Assembly (NCBI GenBank): GCA_963778675.1
Contig: CAVZVI010000014.1
Span: 744,001 to 808,000, forward strand
DNA from: CAWCDJ01 sp963778675
GTDB taxonomy: Bacteria > Acidobacteriota > Terriglobia > Bryobacterales > Bryobacteraceae
Direction of reading: 5' to 3'
DNA: 64,000 nt
Shown in pieces: positions 1 to 9,023 of this stretch (positions are counted from its first letter, which is position 1; the number at the start of each line of letters is the position of its first letter). The position numbers and the translations under genes are program-made. The notes beneath the pieces were generated by a model. The model was not told the origin of the DNA, did no database searches, and saw nothing but the letters and a program-made list of their open reading frames with translations.

Positions 1-1130
1 TGGAGCATCACGGCCGCTTCGAAGTGGAACAGTTCTGCATCGGGCGCACCAATAGCGACGCCTCCTATCTCCGGCTCAAGGTGGAAGCGCCCGACGAAGG
101 CTCCATGCAGCGGCTGCTCAATGACCTCCTCGAGCTGGGCTGCTCGCCGGCGGAATCCGGCGATGCGGTCCTGCGGGAGGTGGAACGCGACCGTTGCGCC
201 CCCGAAGATTTCTATTCCACCACCAACCACCGTACCTACGTCCGCCTCGGCCAGAAGTGGGTGGAAGTCGAGAACCAGCGCATGGATGCCATGATTGTGG
301 TTGACGGAGATCGCGCCGCGTGCCGCCGGCTGCGAGACCTGCGGAAGGGCGATTCCATCGTCGTCGGTCTGCGGGGCCTGCGCGTGGTCCCGGAATCGAA
401 GGAGCGCGACCGCATGGCGTTCGCCTTCATGTCCAACGGCATCTCCTCGGAGCGCCAGGTGGAAACGGCGGTGCGGCAGACGGCCGCCCTGGCGCGCCAG
501 ACCCGCGAACAGAAGCAGAAGATCGTGGTGGTGGCCGGCCCTGTCGTGGTGCATACGGGCGGCGTGGCGGGGCTTTCCGCCCTCATCCGCGGCGGCTGGG
601 TGCAGGCCGTGTTGAGCGGCAATGCGCTGGGGGTTCATGATGCCGAAGCGGCTCTGTTCGGCACCTCGCTCGGCATCCGGTTGGAAGACGGCCGCCAGGA
701 GGAGCACGGCCACCGCAACCATATGCGCGCCATCAACGCCATCTATCGCGCCGGCTCGGTGAAGCAGGCCGTGGAATCGGGGCGGCTCCACTCGGGCGTC
801 CTCTACGAATGCGTCAAGGCCGGCGTGCCCTTCGTTCTGGCGGGCAGCCTGCGCGACGACGGCCCCCTGCCCGATACCATCACTGACATGAACGCCGCGC
901 AGGATGCCTACGCCGCGCAGCTCAAGGGCGCCGGGCTGGTGCTCTGCCTGGGGTCGATGCTGCATTCCATCGCGACCGGCAACATGCTGCCGAGCTGGGT
1001 GAAAATTGTCTGCGTGGATATCAACCCGGCGGTCGCCACCAAGGTCAGCGATCGCGGCACGGGCCAGGCGGTTGGGGTCGTGACCGACGTCGGCCTGTTT
1101 CTCGACCTCCTTTCGAAAGCTCTAGCATGA
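1..1130 (+). CDS. TIGR00300 / LOR-SDH family protein (ornithine cyclodeaminase-like), 5'-truncated by window
   Basis: The protein resembles the TIGR00300 (LOR/SDH) family, whose archaeal members and the C-terminal part of cyanobacterial AgrE/ArgZ convert ornithine to proline and ammonia. The reading frame is open to the first base of the window (codons from position 3), so the apparent GTG at 24 is internal and the true start lies upstream. A Rossmann-like second half is visible (VVVAGPVVVHTGG, about residues 172-184 from that GTG; VCVDINPA near 336). The stop overlaps the queF start by 4 bases (ATGA), indicating translational coupling. The family call is confident; the exact reaction is inferred from characterised relatives. 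Confidence 0.75.
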   Translation, partial: EHHGRFEVEQFCIGRTNSDASYLRLKVEAPDEGSMQRLLNDLLELGCSPAESGDAVLREVERDRCAPEDFYSTTNHRTYVRLGQKWVEVENQRMDAMIVVDGDRAACRRLRDLRKGDSIVVGLRGLRVVPESKERDRMAFAFMSNGISSERQVETAVRQTAALARQTREQKQKIVVVAGPVVVHTGGVAGLSALIRGGWVQAVLSGNALGVHDAEAALFGTSLGIRLEDGRQEEHGHRNHMRAINAIYRAGSVKQAVESGRLHSGVLYECVKAGVPFVLAGSLRDDGPLPDTITDMNAAQDAYAAQLKGAGLVLCLGSMLHSIATGNMLPSWVKIVCVDINPAVATKVSDRGTGQAVGVVTDVGLFLDLLSKALA

Positions 1131-1525
1131 AACGCGCCTATACAGACGAACACGCGCGGGCCGGCGTCTACGCCGAGCTCCCCGAAATCGAAACCTGGCC
1201 GAATCAGTACCCGGATTATGAGATCGAGATCGTGATTCCGGAGTTCACATCCGTGTGCCCGAAGACCGGGCTGCCGGATTTCGGCAAGCTGGTCCTGCGC
1301 TATGTGCCCGACCGGAAGTGCCTGGAATTGAAATCGTACAAGATGTACCTGCTGGCGTATCGCAACCTCGGCATTTTTCAGGAGAACGCGGTCAACCGCG
1401 TGCTGCAGGATGTGGTCAAGGCCGCCAGCCCCAAGTCCGCCACCGTGACCGGGGATTTCGCGCCGCGCGGCGGCCTGGGCACCGTGGTTACCGCCACCTG
1501 GAGCCGGAAACGTGGAAAGCGCTGA
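1127..1525 (+). CDS. queF: NADPH-dependent 7-cyano-7-deazaguanine reductase QueF
   Basis: QueF reduces preQ0 (7-cyano-7-deazaguanine) to preQ1 with NADPH in the cytoplasm, a late step of queuosine tRNA modification. At 132 residues it is the short, unimodular type I form. The catalytic cysteine lies in TSVCPKTGLPDFG (Cys44, with Asp51), and the NADPH-binding QueF motif reads ELKSYKMY (67-74). The ATG overlaps the upstream stop by 4 bases, and its own end overlaps the next gene by 14 bases, so the three genes are probably co-transcribed. No other queuosine gene is present in this window. Confidence 0.95.
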   Translation: MKRAYTDEHARAGVYAELPEIETWPNQYPDYEIEIVIPEFTSVCPKTGLPDFGKLVLRYVPDRKCLELKSYKMYLLAYRNLGIFQENAVNRVLQDVVKAASPKSATVTGDFAPRGGLGTVVTATWSRKRGKR

Positions 1526-2865
1526 GCTGATCGCCATCCTCCAAGAGGTGCGGGAGCGCGTGCGCGCCCGCCACCCGCAGACCGCTTCGGGCGGCTCCGC
1601 TATCCCCCTGCCCGACCTCATGCCGCTGGTACACGCGCGCGATGCGGCCATGGGCAAGGTGGCGGCGATCGGGACCGTCAACCCGCGCCCCGGCGGTCCG
1701 GTCAACTCCATCGTACAGGGCTGGAAACGGTTTGTTGCGCGCGTGCTCGACTGGCACGTGCGCGAGCAGGTGGAGTTCAACCGGAAGGTGGTCGATTGCC
1801 TCGATGCGGCGCTCGAGGTGTTCGCCGACACGAACCGCCTGCTGAATGAACTCGGAACGGCGGCCGAGGAGTGCCGCGACCTTCGCAGCAACTGGGACCA
1901 GTGGCGGGTCGAATGGCAGCGAAAGCTCGAACGGAACGAGATCCAGTTTCTCCGCAGCGTGGCGGATTTGCAGGGCGCCTTCCAGCACCGCAGCAACCTG
2001 ATGGATGCCAGCTACCGCGATGCCGTGCGCGCCCAGCACCAGGAGTTCACCGCCGCGCTCGAGCGCAGCGGAAACGACATCCAGCAGCGCCTGTGGGCCG
2101 ATCTCGAGCGCATCCGGCTGGAATACGAGCGACTCATCTTCTCGGAGCTGAAAACCATCCGCCAGCGCGCCGCGGTCAGTGTTCCTGCGCCGCCACCCGC
2201 GGAGCCGCGGCCGTCAGGGAGCGGACCACTGCCCTTCGATTACGGCCGCTTCGCGGAGCGCTTCCGCGGCTCCGAAGAGTACGTCAAGGCCGGCCAGCAG
2301 ATCTACCTGCCGTATTTCCAGAACTGCCGCCAGGTGCTCGATCTCGGCTGCGGGCGCGGCGAGTTCCTGGAAATGATGCGCCAGGCCGGGGTGCCGGCGC
2401 GCGGCATCGACCTCAGCGAGGAGTCGGTCGCCACCTGCCGGCACAAAGGGCTGGACGCTGAGACCGCCGACCTGTTCGTGTATCTCGAAGGCCTGCCCGA
2501 AGCCTCGCTCGACGGCATCTTCTGCTCCCAGGTGGTGGAGCACATCCCGCCGGAGCGCCTTCCCGAACTGGTCAAACTCGCCGCTTCGCGCCTCGAGCCG
2601 CAACGGCGCGATCGCCATCGAAACGCCCAATCCCGAGTGCCTCGCCATCTTCGCCTCGCACTTCTACCTGGACCCGACCCACGCGCGGCCGGTGCCTCAT
2701 CCCCTGCTGGTTTTCTATCTGGAGGAGTTCGGGGTAGGGAACATCGAGGTGCGAAGGCTATCGCCCGCTTGGGAGTCGATGCCTTCGCTCGCCTCGCTGC
2801 CCGAAGATTTCCGCGAGGCGTTTTTCGGGGCCCTAGATTACGCGGTCATCGGGAAAAAGCTCTAG
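1512..2865 (+). pseudogene. coiled-coil SAM-dependent methyltransferase, interrupted by +1 frameshift
   Basis: A class I SAM methyltransferase follows a long helical N-terminal region (about residues 60-230). The SAM loop reads VLDLGCGRGEF and post-motif FCSQVVEHIPPERLP is intact. After LEP (codons ending at 2599) the frame turns into arginine-rich nonsense running to 2918. Reading one base later gives a sensible continuation, NGAIAIETPNPECLAIFA, then a conserved-looking tail ending in YAVIGKKL at the TAG of 2863-2865. A single extra C near 2600 explains this, either a real mutation or an assembly error. The GTG start overlaps queF. Such methyltransferases often sit in surface-polysaccharide loci, but no glycosyltransferase is adjacent here. 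Confidence 0.75.
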
Positions 2866-3729
2866 AATACGCCGGGCGGCCCGCACCGCGCCGGGCGCGG
2901 TACTGGACTCGATCGTAATGCTCAGCGGCAGTTCTTTCCGGTTGCGAACCACGGTCACCGTGAACGTCTTCTTTGCGCGGTCGGCGCGCAGCGCGGCGGT
3001 GATCTCCTGCGGGGTATTTACCTTCGTATTGTCGATCCGGACGATCACGTCGCCCGCCTTGATGCCCGCTTTCTCCGCCGCCGAATTCCGGTTCACGTTC
3101 TTGACCAGGATGCCGTCCTTTACGCCGAAGAACTCGGCCAGTTGCTCTTCATTGCCGAGCGGCTCGCCCTCGATGCCGAGCAGCGGCGTGGGGTAGAGCA
3201 TCTGGAAGCGCGGGATCTCGATATCGGGCATGTGGAAATTCCGCATGTCGGGCATGGGGACTTCCGTCATCGCCCAGTTGCCGTCGCCGCCGCCGCCGAA
3301 TACCGCAACGCCTTTCCTGGCTTCGATCGTGGCGGTCAGCGTCTGCATGGCCCCATTGCGCCACACACCGACCTTGACCTGCCGTCCGATGGGCGTTTCG
3401 CGCACCAGGCGCGCCAGTTGGTCCTTACCTTCGACCGCCTCGCCGTTGTACTCCAGCACGACGTCGCCATCCTTGATGCCTGCTTTGGCCGCGGGGCCGT
3501 CTTCGTTCACCGTAGTCACTTCGGCGCCGCGCACATCTTTCAGCTTCAGCGTGGCGGCGCGCTGGGAATCGATGTCCTGTACTCCAATTCCCAGGTAGGG
3601 GGCTTCGTTCGAAATCGTTGTGGCGACCCTCGCTCGGGGGGCCGCGCGGCCTGTTCCCTGCGCGAACGCGCCGGGCAGCACCATGGCAGACGCCAGCAGG
3701 GTCGTGCCGATTACCAAATACACTCTCAT
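2833..3729 (-). CDS. secreted double-PDZ domain protein
   Basis: A 298-residue protein with a signal peptide (MRVYLVIGTTLLASAMVLPG, cleavage near AFA-Q) and two PDZ domains: residues ~43-135 (YLGIGVQDID, AAKAGIKDGDVVLEYNG) and ~185-275 (LLGIEG, AAEKAGIKAGDVIVRIDN). There is no protease domain, so it probably acts as a periplasmic peptide-binding or scaffold protein rather than an enzyme. It is last in a minus-strand set with an ECF sigma factor, an anti-sigma factor and a DUF4097-like protein, 8 bases after the latter. Its 3' end overlaps by 33 bases the end of the convergent, frameshift-corrected methyltransferase. Confidence 0.8.
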   Translation of the reverse strand: MRVYLVIGTTLLASAMVLPGAFAQGTGRAAPRARVATTISNEAPYLGIGVQDIDSQRAATLKLKDVRGAEVTTVNEDGPAAKAGIKDGDVVLEYNGEAVEGKDQLARLVRETPIGRQVKVGVWRNGAMQTLTATIEARKGVAVFGGGGDGNWAMTEVPMPDMRNFHMPDIEIPRFQMLYPTPLLGIEGEPLGNEEQLAEFFGVKDGILVKNVNRNSAAEKAGIKAGDVIVRIDNTKVNTPQEITAALRADRAKKTFTVTVVRNRKELPLSITIESSTAPGAVRAARRILELFPDDRVI

Positions 3730-3737
3730 GGAAACCT

Positions 3738-4904
3738 CTATGGTTGACGCTTAATGAATATGGTTCCGCCCATGCCCGAGATTTGAAGCAGCGGGCCGCC
3801 GCCGTTCAGGGAGCCCTCCGCGATGATGCGGGTGCCCTGTCGCCGGACCGGCACTGCGGGAAAATCGGAAACGATGCGCCGCAGCGTGTCCGCCATGCTG
3901 TTCTGGGCCTGGATCGTTACACCTAGATTAGACGGAATCAAAACCGTGATGTCACCATTGGCGGTGGCCAGGAAAGAGTCGCCGAACCTTCCGCCCAGCA
4001 GGCTTGCGACGATGCTTCCCATCGTCGTCGAGACGCGCATGGGTCCCGTGATCCGGGCGACGCGCACGCCGCCGCTCACGGTTTCGCAGCGAACGCCGGC
4101 GGCCGCGCCGACCTGTACGGGGCCGGCCAGATTGCGCAGCGTCACCACGCCGCCGGCCTTCTCCACCAGAATCTGCCCGCCTCCCGAAATCGCCGTCACC
4201 GCTCCCCCGGCGCTCCCGATATGAATCCCGCCGCCTCCCGTTTCCGCGCTCACCGCGCCGCCGGCCTCATTGGCAACAATATCGCCGCCCTGCGTCTGCA
4301 GAATCGCCTGGCCCCGCACGCTGCGAACGCTGATGCGGCCTCCGCCCGTCGAGCAGCGGAGTCCGCCGCCGACCTGTCCCACGTTCACGTCTCCCGCGCC
4401 GGTGACCAGTTTGCAGTCGCCGCCGATCCGGTCGGCAGTCAGCTCGCCCGCGCCGGAATCGATATCCACGCCGCCGTCCACGCCGGTCGCTTGCACCGCG
4501 CCGTCCGAGGTCGCGATTACCGCCGAGGCCAGCTTGGGGGTCCGCACCGTCATGGCCGACATGGCGGCTCCGCCCGGCGCCGTCAGCACCGTCCACCCGT
4601 CCTGCGACTCGATACCCAGCCGGTAGTTCTCCAGCATGCGCCGCGCGGCGGCTTCCGTCCGGCCTCTGACCGTCACCTTCACGGTATAGGCAAGATTGTC
4701 CGAGACGCCGCCCTGCAGCACGACCGGCCCGTGGGCGTTGATGCGCAGCCGCGACGACGCCGGTGCCGATCCCTGGAAGACGCGGACGCACTGGCCCTTG
4801 CTGCAGGTGACCGGCGCCTGCGCGTAGGCGCCGGGAAGAAGCCCCATAAATGCGAAAGGGCAGGCCAAAAGACCTGCCCTGTTAAAATGTCCCGATCGAC
4901 GCAT
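3738..4904 (-). CDS. secreted DUF4097-like beta-repeat protein
   Basis: 388 residues with a signal peptide (positively charged start MRRSGHFNRA, hydrophobic segment to about residue 28, cleavage near AYA-Q). The rest is a glycine-rich series of short beta repeats of the type GAGDVNVGQVGGGL, GGGRISVRSVRGQ and GGGQILVEKAGGVV. This pattern is typical of DUF4097/putative auto-transporter-adhesin head-like proteins that form a right-handed beta solenoid. No catalytic motif is visible. The start overlaps the end of the anti-sigma gene by 23 bases, so translation is probably coupled. The location is likely periplasmic or surface; function is unknown. Confidence 0.7.
   Translation of the reverse strand: MRRSGHFNRAGLLACPFAFMGLLPGAYAQAPVTCSKGQCVRVFQGSAPASSRLRINAHGPVVLQGGVSDNLAYTVKVTVRGRTEAAARRMLENYRLGIESQDGWTVLTAPGGAAMSAMTVRTPKLASAVIATSDGAVQATGVDGGVDIDSGAGELTADRIGGDCKLVTGAGDVNVGQVGGGLRCSTGGGRISVRSVRGQAILQTQGGDIVANEAGGAVSAETGGGGIHIGSAGGAVTAISGGGQILVEKAGGVVTLRNLAGPVQVGAAAGVRCETVSGGVRVARITGPMRVSTTMGSIVASLLGGRFGDSFLATANGDITVLIPSNLGVTIQAQNSMADTLRRIVSDFPAVPVRRQGTRIIAEGSLNGGGPLLQISGMGGTIFIKRQP
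4858..4880 (-). other. hairpin at the anti-sigma / DUF4097 junction
   Basis: GGGCAGG and CCTGCCC form a 7-8 bp stem around an 8-base loop. It falls just after the anti-sigma stop and inside the first codons of the next gene. There is no T-run, so it is unlikely to be a strong terminator; it could tune read-through or initiation of the downstream gene. Confidence 0.35.
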
Positions 4905-5814
4905 TCATGTCCTTCAGCGCCTTTTCCAGCTTGAGGCGCACGGAATGGTTGTCTTCCCTCTGTACCAGCCCCTGGAGCATTCCCACCACGCTATCGTCGT
5001 GGTTTGCCACCAGAAGATCCACCACCTGCATGCGGACTGCGGGATTGTCGTCGGCCAGGAGCACACCGGAAAGCGTCTTCCGCACTTCGGGATCGCCGGC
5101 CAGCGGTTTGAGCCCCTCGAGCGCCTTCAGGCGTACCCCCGAGTTCGTATCGTGAGCCACGGCATTGAGCAATGCATCACGGACTTCGGCGGTATCTCCC
5201 GCCCGGTTCTTCAACAGGTCCACTGACTCCACGCGCACCGCCGGGTTGTCTTCGTGGGCCGCGGTCAGCAGCAGCCGTTGGATGTTCCGGTCGTCCATCC
5301 GGCCGGACACTTCGCGCCGGCGCGTTTCGTCGAAGGTGATCTGGACCTGGCCGGAGGGGTCGGGCCGCACCGAGCGGACCGTGGCGAAGACGTCATCGGA
5401 GGGAGGGGAGGGGAGTTGGGAAGAAACTGGGGAGGACCCGGTGAACCGCGCGGCAAAAAAACCGACGGCAATCAGCGCCAGGGCTCCCACTGGCTGCCGG
5501 AAGCGGGTCAGGCCGCCGAAGGTCAAACCCATGGCCTCCAGAAAGAGGGTCCACGGCCCCTTGGCGGGCCGCCCCGCACGCGGCGCGCCGCCTTGTATGG
5601 CGGCCACCAGGTCCGACCGGCAGTCCTCCAACAGAAACTGCGGAATGTCCACCTGCCGCCGGTCGAGTGCCGCAGCCAGCCCCCGCTGCTTTTCCATCTC
5701 GCCCGTACAGCCGGTACACCGGTGCAGGTGCTCTTCGAAGCGGTCTTCCTCTTCCGGAGTCAGTTCGCCGTAGAAATAGAGCGGTATCAGCTTCGAAACC
5801 GAATCGCAGTTCAT
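4882..5814 (-). CDS. anti-sigma factor: zinc-finger, one TM segment, HEAT-repeat outer part
   Basis: 310 residues. The N-terminus is a putative zf-HC2 anti-sigma domain with the HxxxCxxC pattern in HLHRCTGC (about residues 30-37). A hydrophobic segment near residues 108-122 (VGALALIAVGFFAARF) should cross the inner membrane. The C-terminal half has HEAT-like repeats (NPAVRVESVDLL, NSGVRLKALEGL, NPAVRMQVVDLL, NHSVRLKLEKAL) spaced about 35 residues apart, which would face the periplasm. The ATG overlaps the sigma-factor stop by 4 bases, the standard arrangement for a cognate pair. HEAT repeats as the sensing part suggest a protein-protein input. Confidence 0.85.
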   Translation of the reverse strand: MNCDSVSKLIPLYFYGELTPEEEDRFEEHLHRCTGCTGEMEKQRGLAAALDRRQVDIPQFLLEDCRSDLVAAIQGGAPRAGRPAKGPWTLFLEAMGLTFGGLTRFRQPVGALALIAVGFFAARFTGSSPVSSQLPSPPSDDVFATVRSVRPDPSGQVQITFDETRRREVSGRMDDRNIQRLLLTAAHEDNPAVRVESVDLLKNRAGDTAEVRDALLNAVAHDTNSGVRLKALEGLKPLAGDPEVRKTLSGVLLADDNPAVRMQVVDLLVANHDDSVVGMLQGLVQREDNHSVRLKLEKALKDMNASIGTF

Positions 5815-6422
5815 ACAAAATCTCCCAGAACGGATCGCATCTTCTGAGTGGCGCGGAACAGGCAGTTTTTAGCCGCCTCTTCGGTGGTGCCTAGCATCTC
5901 GCCGATATTGCGCAAGCGCAGCCCCTGGTAATGCCTCAATTCGAAAACCATCCGCTCGCGCGGGGTCAGGTCCCCGAGCGCGTTCTCGATCTTTTGCTTC
6001 AACTGGCGGTTCCACATGCTGCGTTCGGGGTCGGCCTCGGCGGCGTTTTCTTCGAATCCATCCATCCGGTCGATCGGGCCGTCCGGCGTCTCCACCACCG
6101 AGGATTCCTCCTTGCGAACCTTACGCTTCCGCAGTTGATCCAGGCAGATATTGGTGACGATCCGATACAGCCACGTATGAAAGCTGCAATCGAACCGGAA
6201 GGCGTGCAGGTTTCGATATACCCGAAGGAAGGCCTCCTGGTATACGTCCCTGGCATCTTCCGGCGACCGAAGCAGGTTCATGGCCAGCCGGAGCACACTT
6301 TGGTCGTACGTGCGGACCAGTTGCTCAAAGGCATCCTGGTCGCCGCGTTGTGCCGCCCGAATCAGTGAGTCCACTTGCGAACTCACCCGGGCGCCGATCG
6401 CTCCGGCTGCGTCCTGGGCCAT
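5811..6422 (-). CDS. ECF RNA polymerase sigma factor (RpoE-like)
   Basis: 203 residues with sigma70 region 2 (DARDVYQEAFLRVYRNLH and the promoter-melting FHTWLYRIVTNICLDQLR) and region 4 (LTPRERMVFELRHYQGL, IGEMLGTTEEAAKNCLFR). It would direct core RNA polymerase to an extracytoplasmic-stress regulon and is presumably held by the zinc-finger anti-sigma factor encoded next, with which it overlaps by 4 bases. It opens a four-gene minus-strand set ending with two secreted proteins, which are likely members of the regulon. The linker between regions 2 and 4 is acidic and long (about 30 residues). Confidence 0.92.
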   Translation of the reverse strand: MAQDAAGAIGARVSSQVDSLIRAAQRGDQDAFEQLVRTYDQSVLRLAMNLLRSPEDARDVYQEAFLRVYRNLHAFRFDCSFHTWLYRIVTNICLDQLRKRKVRKEESSVVETPDGPIDRMDGFEENAAEADPERSMWNRQLKQKIENALGDLTPRERMVFELRHYQGLRLRNIGEMLGTTEEAAKNCLFRATQKMRSVLGDFV

Positions 6423-6516
6423 AAACGGTTGCGGACTGTTCGGCTTACCGTGCTCCCAATCAACCTACCTGTGAACTTGGACGAGCCTGTTGTGAATTTG
6501 TCACGGATCCGGACAG

Positions 6517-6533
6517 TGTAAAGACAGTTTACA
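6517..6533. promoter_or_regulatory. TGTAAA-N5-TTTACA inverted repeat upstream of ECF sigma gene
   Basis: A perfect 6+6 bp inverted repeat sits 95 bases before the sigma-factor ATG, in the 138-base gap after the isomerase gene. A second, weaker dyad (GTGA-ATTTG-TCAC) is at about 6492-6504. On the minus strand TTTACA could also serve as a -35 element. Operator function is inferred from symmetry only. Confidence 0.35.
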
Positions 6534-6560
6534 TCACGTGTAGCACTAGAAACACGGCGC

Positions 6561-7415
6561 TCAGTAGTTCAACTTCGAGAGGTAGCCGTAGCTTTCCTTC
6601 AGGCTGACAAGCGGATCCCCCGGGGTCTGATCCTGCTCGACGAAATAATGCTGCACCCCAGCCGACGCCGCTGCCTCGAGCACCTTCGGCCAATCGATCA
6701 CGCCGTTGCCGACCTCTTTGAATGTCGTTGGGGGAACCGACTCGTTATACCGGACCGGCGTATCTTTCGCTTTATCTTTGAGGTGAAGCAGCGGAATCCG
6801 GCTCCCATGGTGCTCGAGTATTTCTACCGGGTCGTGTCCCGCGACGCTCACCCAAAAACAATCCATTTCGATCCCGACCAGCTTCGGGTCCGTTTCGTCC
6901 AGCAGCACCTTGAACGGAATGGTGCCGTCCGTCGGCTGGAACTCGAACGCGTGGTTGTGATAGCAGAAGCCCAACCCGGCCGCGTGGCACATTTGCCCGG
7001 CGCGATTCAGCTTCCCGGCCAGTCTCTTGATGGCGTCCAAGCCTCCGCGCTCGGCGGGCGGCAGGTAGGGAAACACGGCGAACGCGAAGCCGCGCTGCTT
7101 CACCTGGTCGACGACCCGGCTCAACTCCTCGTCCGACCCCTGCGTCACCACCTTCGAATCGAGATGCACGCTCACCGGCTTGAGGCTGGTGGCTTTCAGC
7201 GCGGGCCAGATGGCATCGAGCGTGGCGAAGGTGGCCTCCGCTTCGCGGTAGCCGATGGCTTCAATCGCCCGCAGGGTCTCGGCCGGCTTCTCCGGCAACA
7301 CGGTGCGCACGGTGTACAACTGCACCCCGATAACCTCTAACTGGCGGGCTTGTCCGCGGACGCACAAAGCGGCGGCTACGGAGCCGGCCTGGAGGAAGGA
7401 TCTTCTGGAAAGCAT
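6561..7415 (-). CDS. Tat-exported sugar phosphate isomerase/epimerase-like TIM-barrel protein
   Basis: 284 residues with a twin-arginine signal (SRRSFLQAG, residues 3-11, then AAALCV). The mature part is an AP-endonuclease-2/xylose-isomerase-like TIM barrel: GVQLYTVR near 30, YHNHAFEF near 150 and VGIEMDCFWV near 180 carry candidate metal ligands, and EQDQTPGDPLVSLKES is typical of this family. The family acts on sugars such as myo-inositol derivatives or keto-sugars; the substrate here is unknown. It appears to be a single gene with no operon partner. Confidence 0.85.
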   Translation of the reverse strand: MLSRRSFLQAGSVAAALCVRGQARQLEVIGVQLYTVRTVLPEKPAETLRAIEAIGYREAEATFATLDAIWPALKATSLKPVSVHLDSKVVTQGSDEELSRVVDQVKQRGFAFAVFPYLPPAERGGLDAIKRLAGKLNRAGQMCHAAGLGFCYHNHAFEFQPTDGTIPFKVLLDETDPKLVGIEMDCFWVSVAGHDPVEILEHHGSRIPLLHLKDKAKDTPVRYNESVPPTTFKEVGNGVIDWPKVLEAAASAGVQHYFVEQDQTPGDPLVSLKESYGYLSKLNY

Positions 7416-7607
7416 GCTGCTATTATGCTAGGATTATCAGGCAAGCGGGTAGTCTCATGTTTAGCATCCTTGTCATCGTACGCCTCTCGATTCGGTAGCC
7501 GAAGAGTTCCGCTCTTCGACGAACTGAATTCCTTCTGCAGAGGAACCGCGCTCCGGATTTTCCCGGAACGCCGATGAATCCACCCACGAAGAAGATAGAG
7601 GTCTTGT

Positions 7608-9014
7608 ATGCAAGGCACTGCGGAAGCGGCCCCGTCCAAGAGACGCATCTTCAGGGATGCGCTGTCGGGAGACCACCACGATTTTACGGAAGGCAGTCTC
7701 ACGCGCGGAATCGCGCTGCTGGCCATTCCTACCGTTCTCGAGATGGCCATGGAATCCACCTTCGGGCTGGTGGATGCCTTCTGGGTAGCCAGGCTCGGAG
7801 CCGATGCCATCGCGGCAGTCGGACTCACCGAATCGCTGATCGTGATGATCTTCAGCATCGCGGCCGGTTTGAGTATGGCGGCCACCGCGACGGTGGCGCG
7901 GCGCATCGGAGAGAAGGATCCGGAAGGCGCGTCGGTGGCCGCCGTGCAGGCAATCTTGTGCGGCCTGGGCATCGCCGCGGTCACCGGCATTTGCGGGATT
8001 CTGTATGCGCCCGGGCTCCTGCGTCTGATGGGCGCTTCTTCCGGCGTGGTCGCGGCCAGCCACGGCTACACCCGCATCATGCTGGGGGGCAATGCCTGCA
8101 TCCTGCTGTTGTTCCTGATCAACGGCGTGTTCCGCGGCGCCGGCGACCCGGTCATCGCCATGCGCACGCTATGGCTGTCGAACCTGATCAACTTCGCACT
8201 CGACCCGTGCCTGATCTACGGTTTCCTCGGCTTTCCAAGACTCGGCCTGACCGGGGCGGCAGTCGCTACCACCACCGGCCGCAGTATCGGTGTGCTCTAC
8301 CAGTTGGCGGCGCTGTTCCGCGGCACGAGCCGCGTGACCGTAGCGCGCCGGCACCTGCGCGTGAACTGGCCGGTCCTCGGACGGATGCTGCGCCTCGGCA
8401 GTACGACCATCGTTCAGTACTTCATCTCGACGGCGAGTTGGGTGAGCCTGGCGCGCATCAACGCCATGTTCGGCAGCGCGGCAGTGGCCGGATACACGCT
8501 GTCGATCCGCGTGATTCTCTTCGCGCTGATGCCCTCCTGGGGCATTTGCAGCGCGGCCGCAACGCTGGTGGGCCAGAACCTCGGGGCCGGGAAACCCGAG
8601 CGGTCCGAGCGTGCCGTGTGGCTGGCGGGCGTGTACAACATGATCTTCCTGACGGTGGTGGGAGCGATCTTCTTCGTCCTGGCGCGCCCCATCGTCACGC
8701 GGTTTACCGGCGATGAGCAGGTGGTGGCCATGGGAGTCGCCTGCCTGCAACTGGTCAGCCTCGGCTATCCGTTTTACGCCTGGGGCATGACCATGGAGCA
8801 GGCCTTCAACGGGGCGGGAGATTCCAAGACGCCGACCTGGATGAACCTCTACTGCTACTGGCTGTTCCAGATTCCGCTGGCCTGGTGGCTGGCGAAGGTT
8901 GCGGGTTTGGGCCCGCGCGGCGTCTACCTGGCGATCTGCACGGCCGAATCGCTGCTGGCCGTGGTGTCCGTAGTGTTCTTCCGCCGCGGAAAATGGAAGG
9001 AAGCCAAGGTGTAG
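7608..9014 (+). CDS. MATE family efflux transporter
   Basis: 468 residues, about twelve hydrophobic segments in two similar halves, as expected for a MATE (NorM/DinF-type) sodium- or proton-coupled multidrug exporter. Typical positions are LTRGIALLAIPTVLEM (about 28-43), AFWVARLGADAIAAVGL and, in the second half, AAATLVGQNLGAGKPE. AGAGGT at 7597-7602 is a reasonable ribosome site before the ATG. The gene ends at a strong hairpin shared with the convergent mqnC. The substrate cannot be told from sequence. Confidence 0.9.
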   Translation: MQGTAEAAPSKRRIFRDALSGDHHDFTEGSLTRGIALLAIPTVLEMAMESTFGLVDAFWVARLGADAIAAVGLTESLIVMIFSIAAGLSMAATATVARRIGEKDPEGASVAAVQAILCGLGIAAVTGICGILYAPGLLRLMGASSGVVAASHGYTRIMLGGNACILLLFLINGVFRGAGDPVIAMRTLWLSNLINFALDPCLIYGFLGFPRLGLTGAAVATTTGRSIGVLYQLAALFRGTSRVTVARRHLRVNWPVLGRMLRLGSTTIVQYFISTASWVSLARINAMFGSAAVAGYTLSIRVILFALMPSWGICSAAATLVGQNLGAGKPERSERAVWLAGVYNMIFLTVVGAIFFVLARPIVTRFTGDEQVVAMGVACLQLVSLGYPFYAWGMTMEQAFNGAGDSKTPTWMNLYCYWLFQIPLAWWLAKVAGLGPRGVYLAICTAESLLAVVSVVFFRRGKWKEAKV

Positions 9015-9023
9015 CGGATCAGT

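Noticed and set aside
7412..7435. CTAGCAT half-site before the sugar isomerase gene, similar to the BlaI dyad arm
   Set aside because: Only one arm is present, with no symmetric partner at the right spacing.
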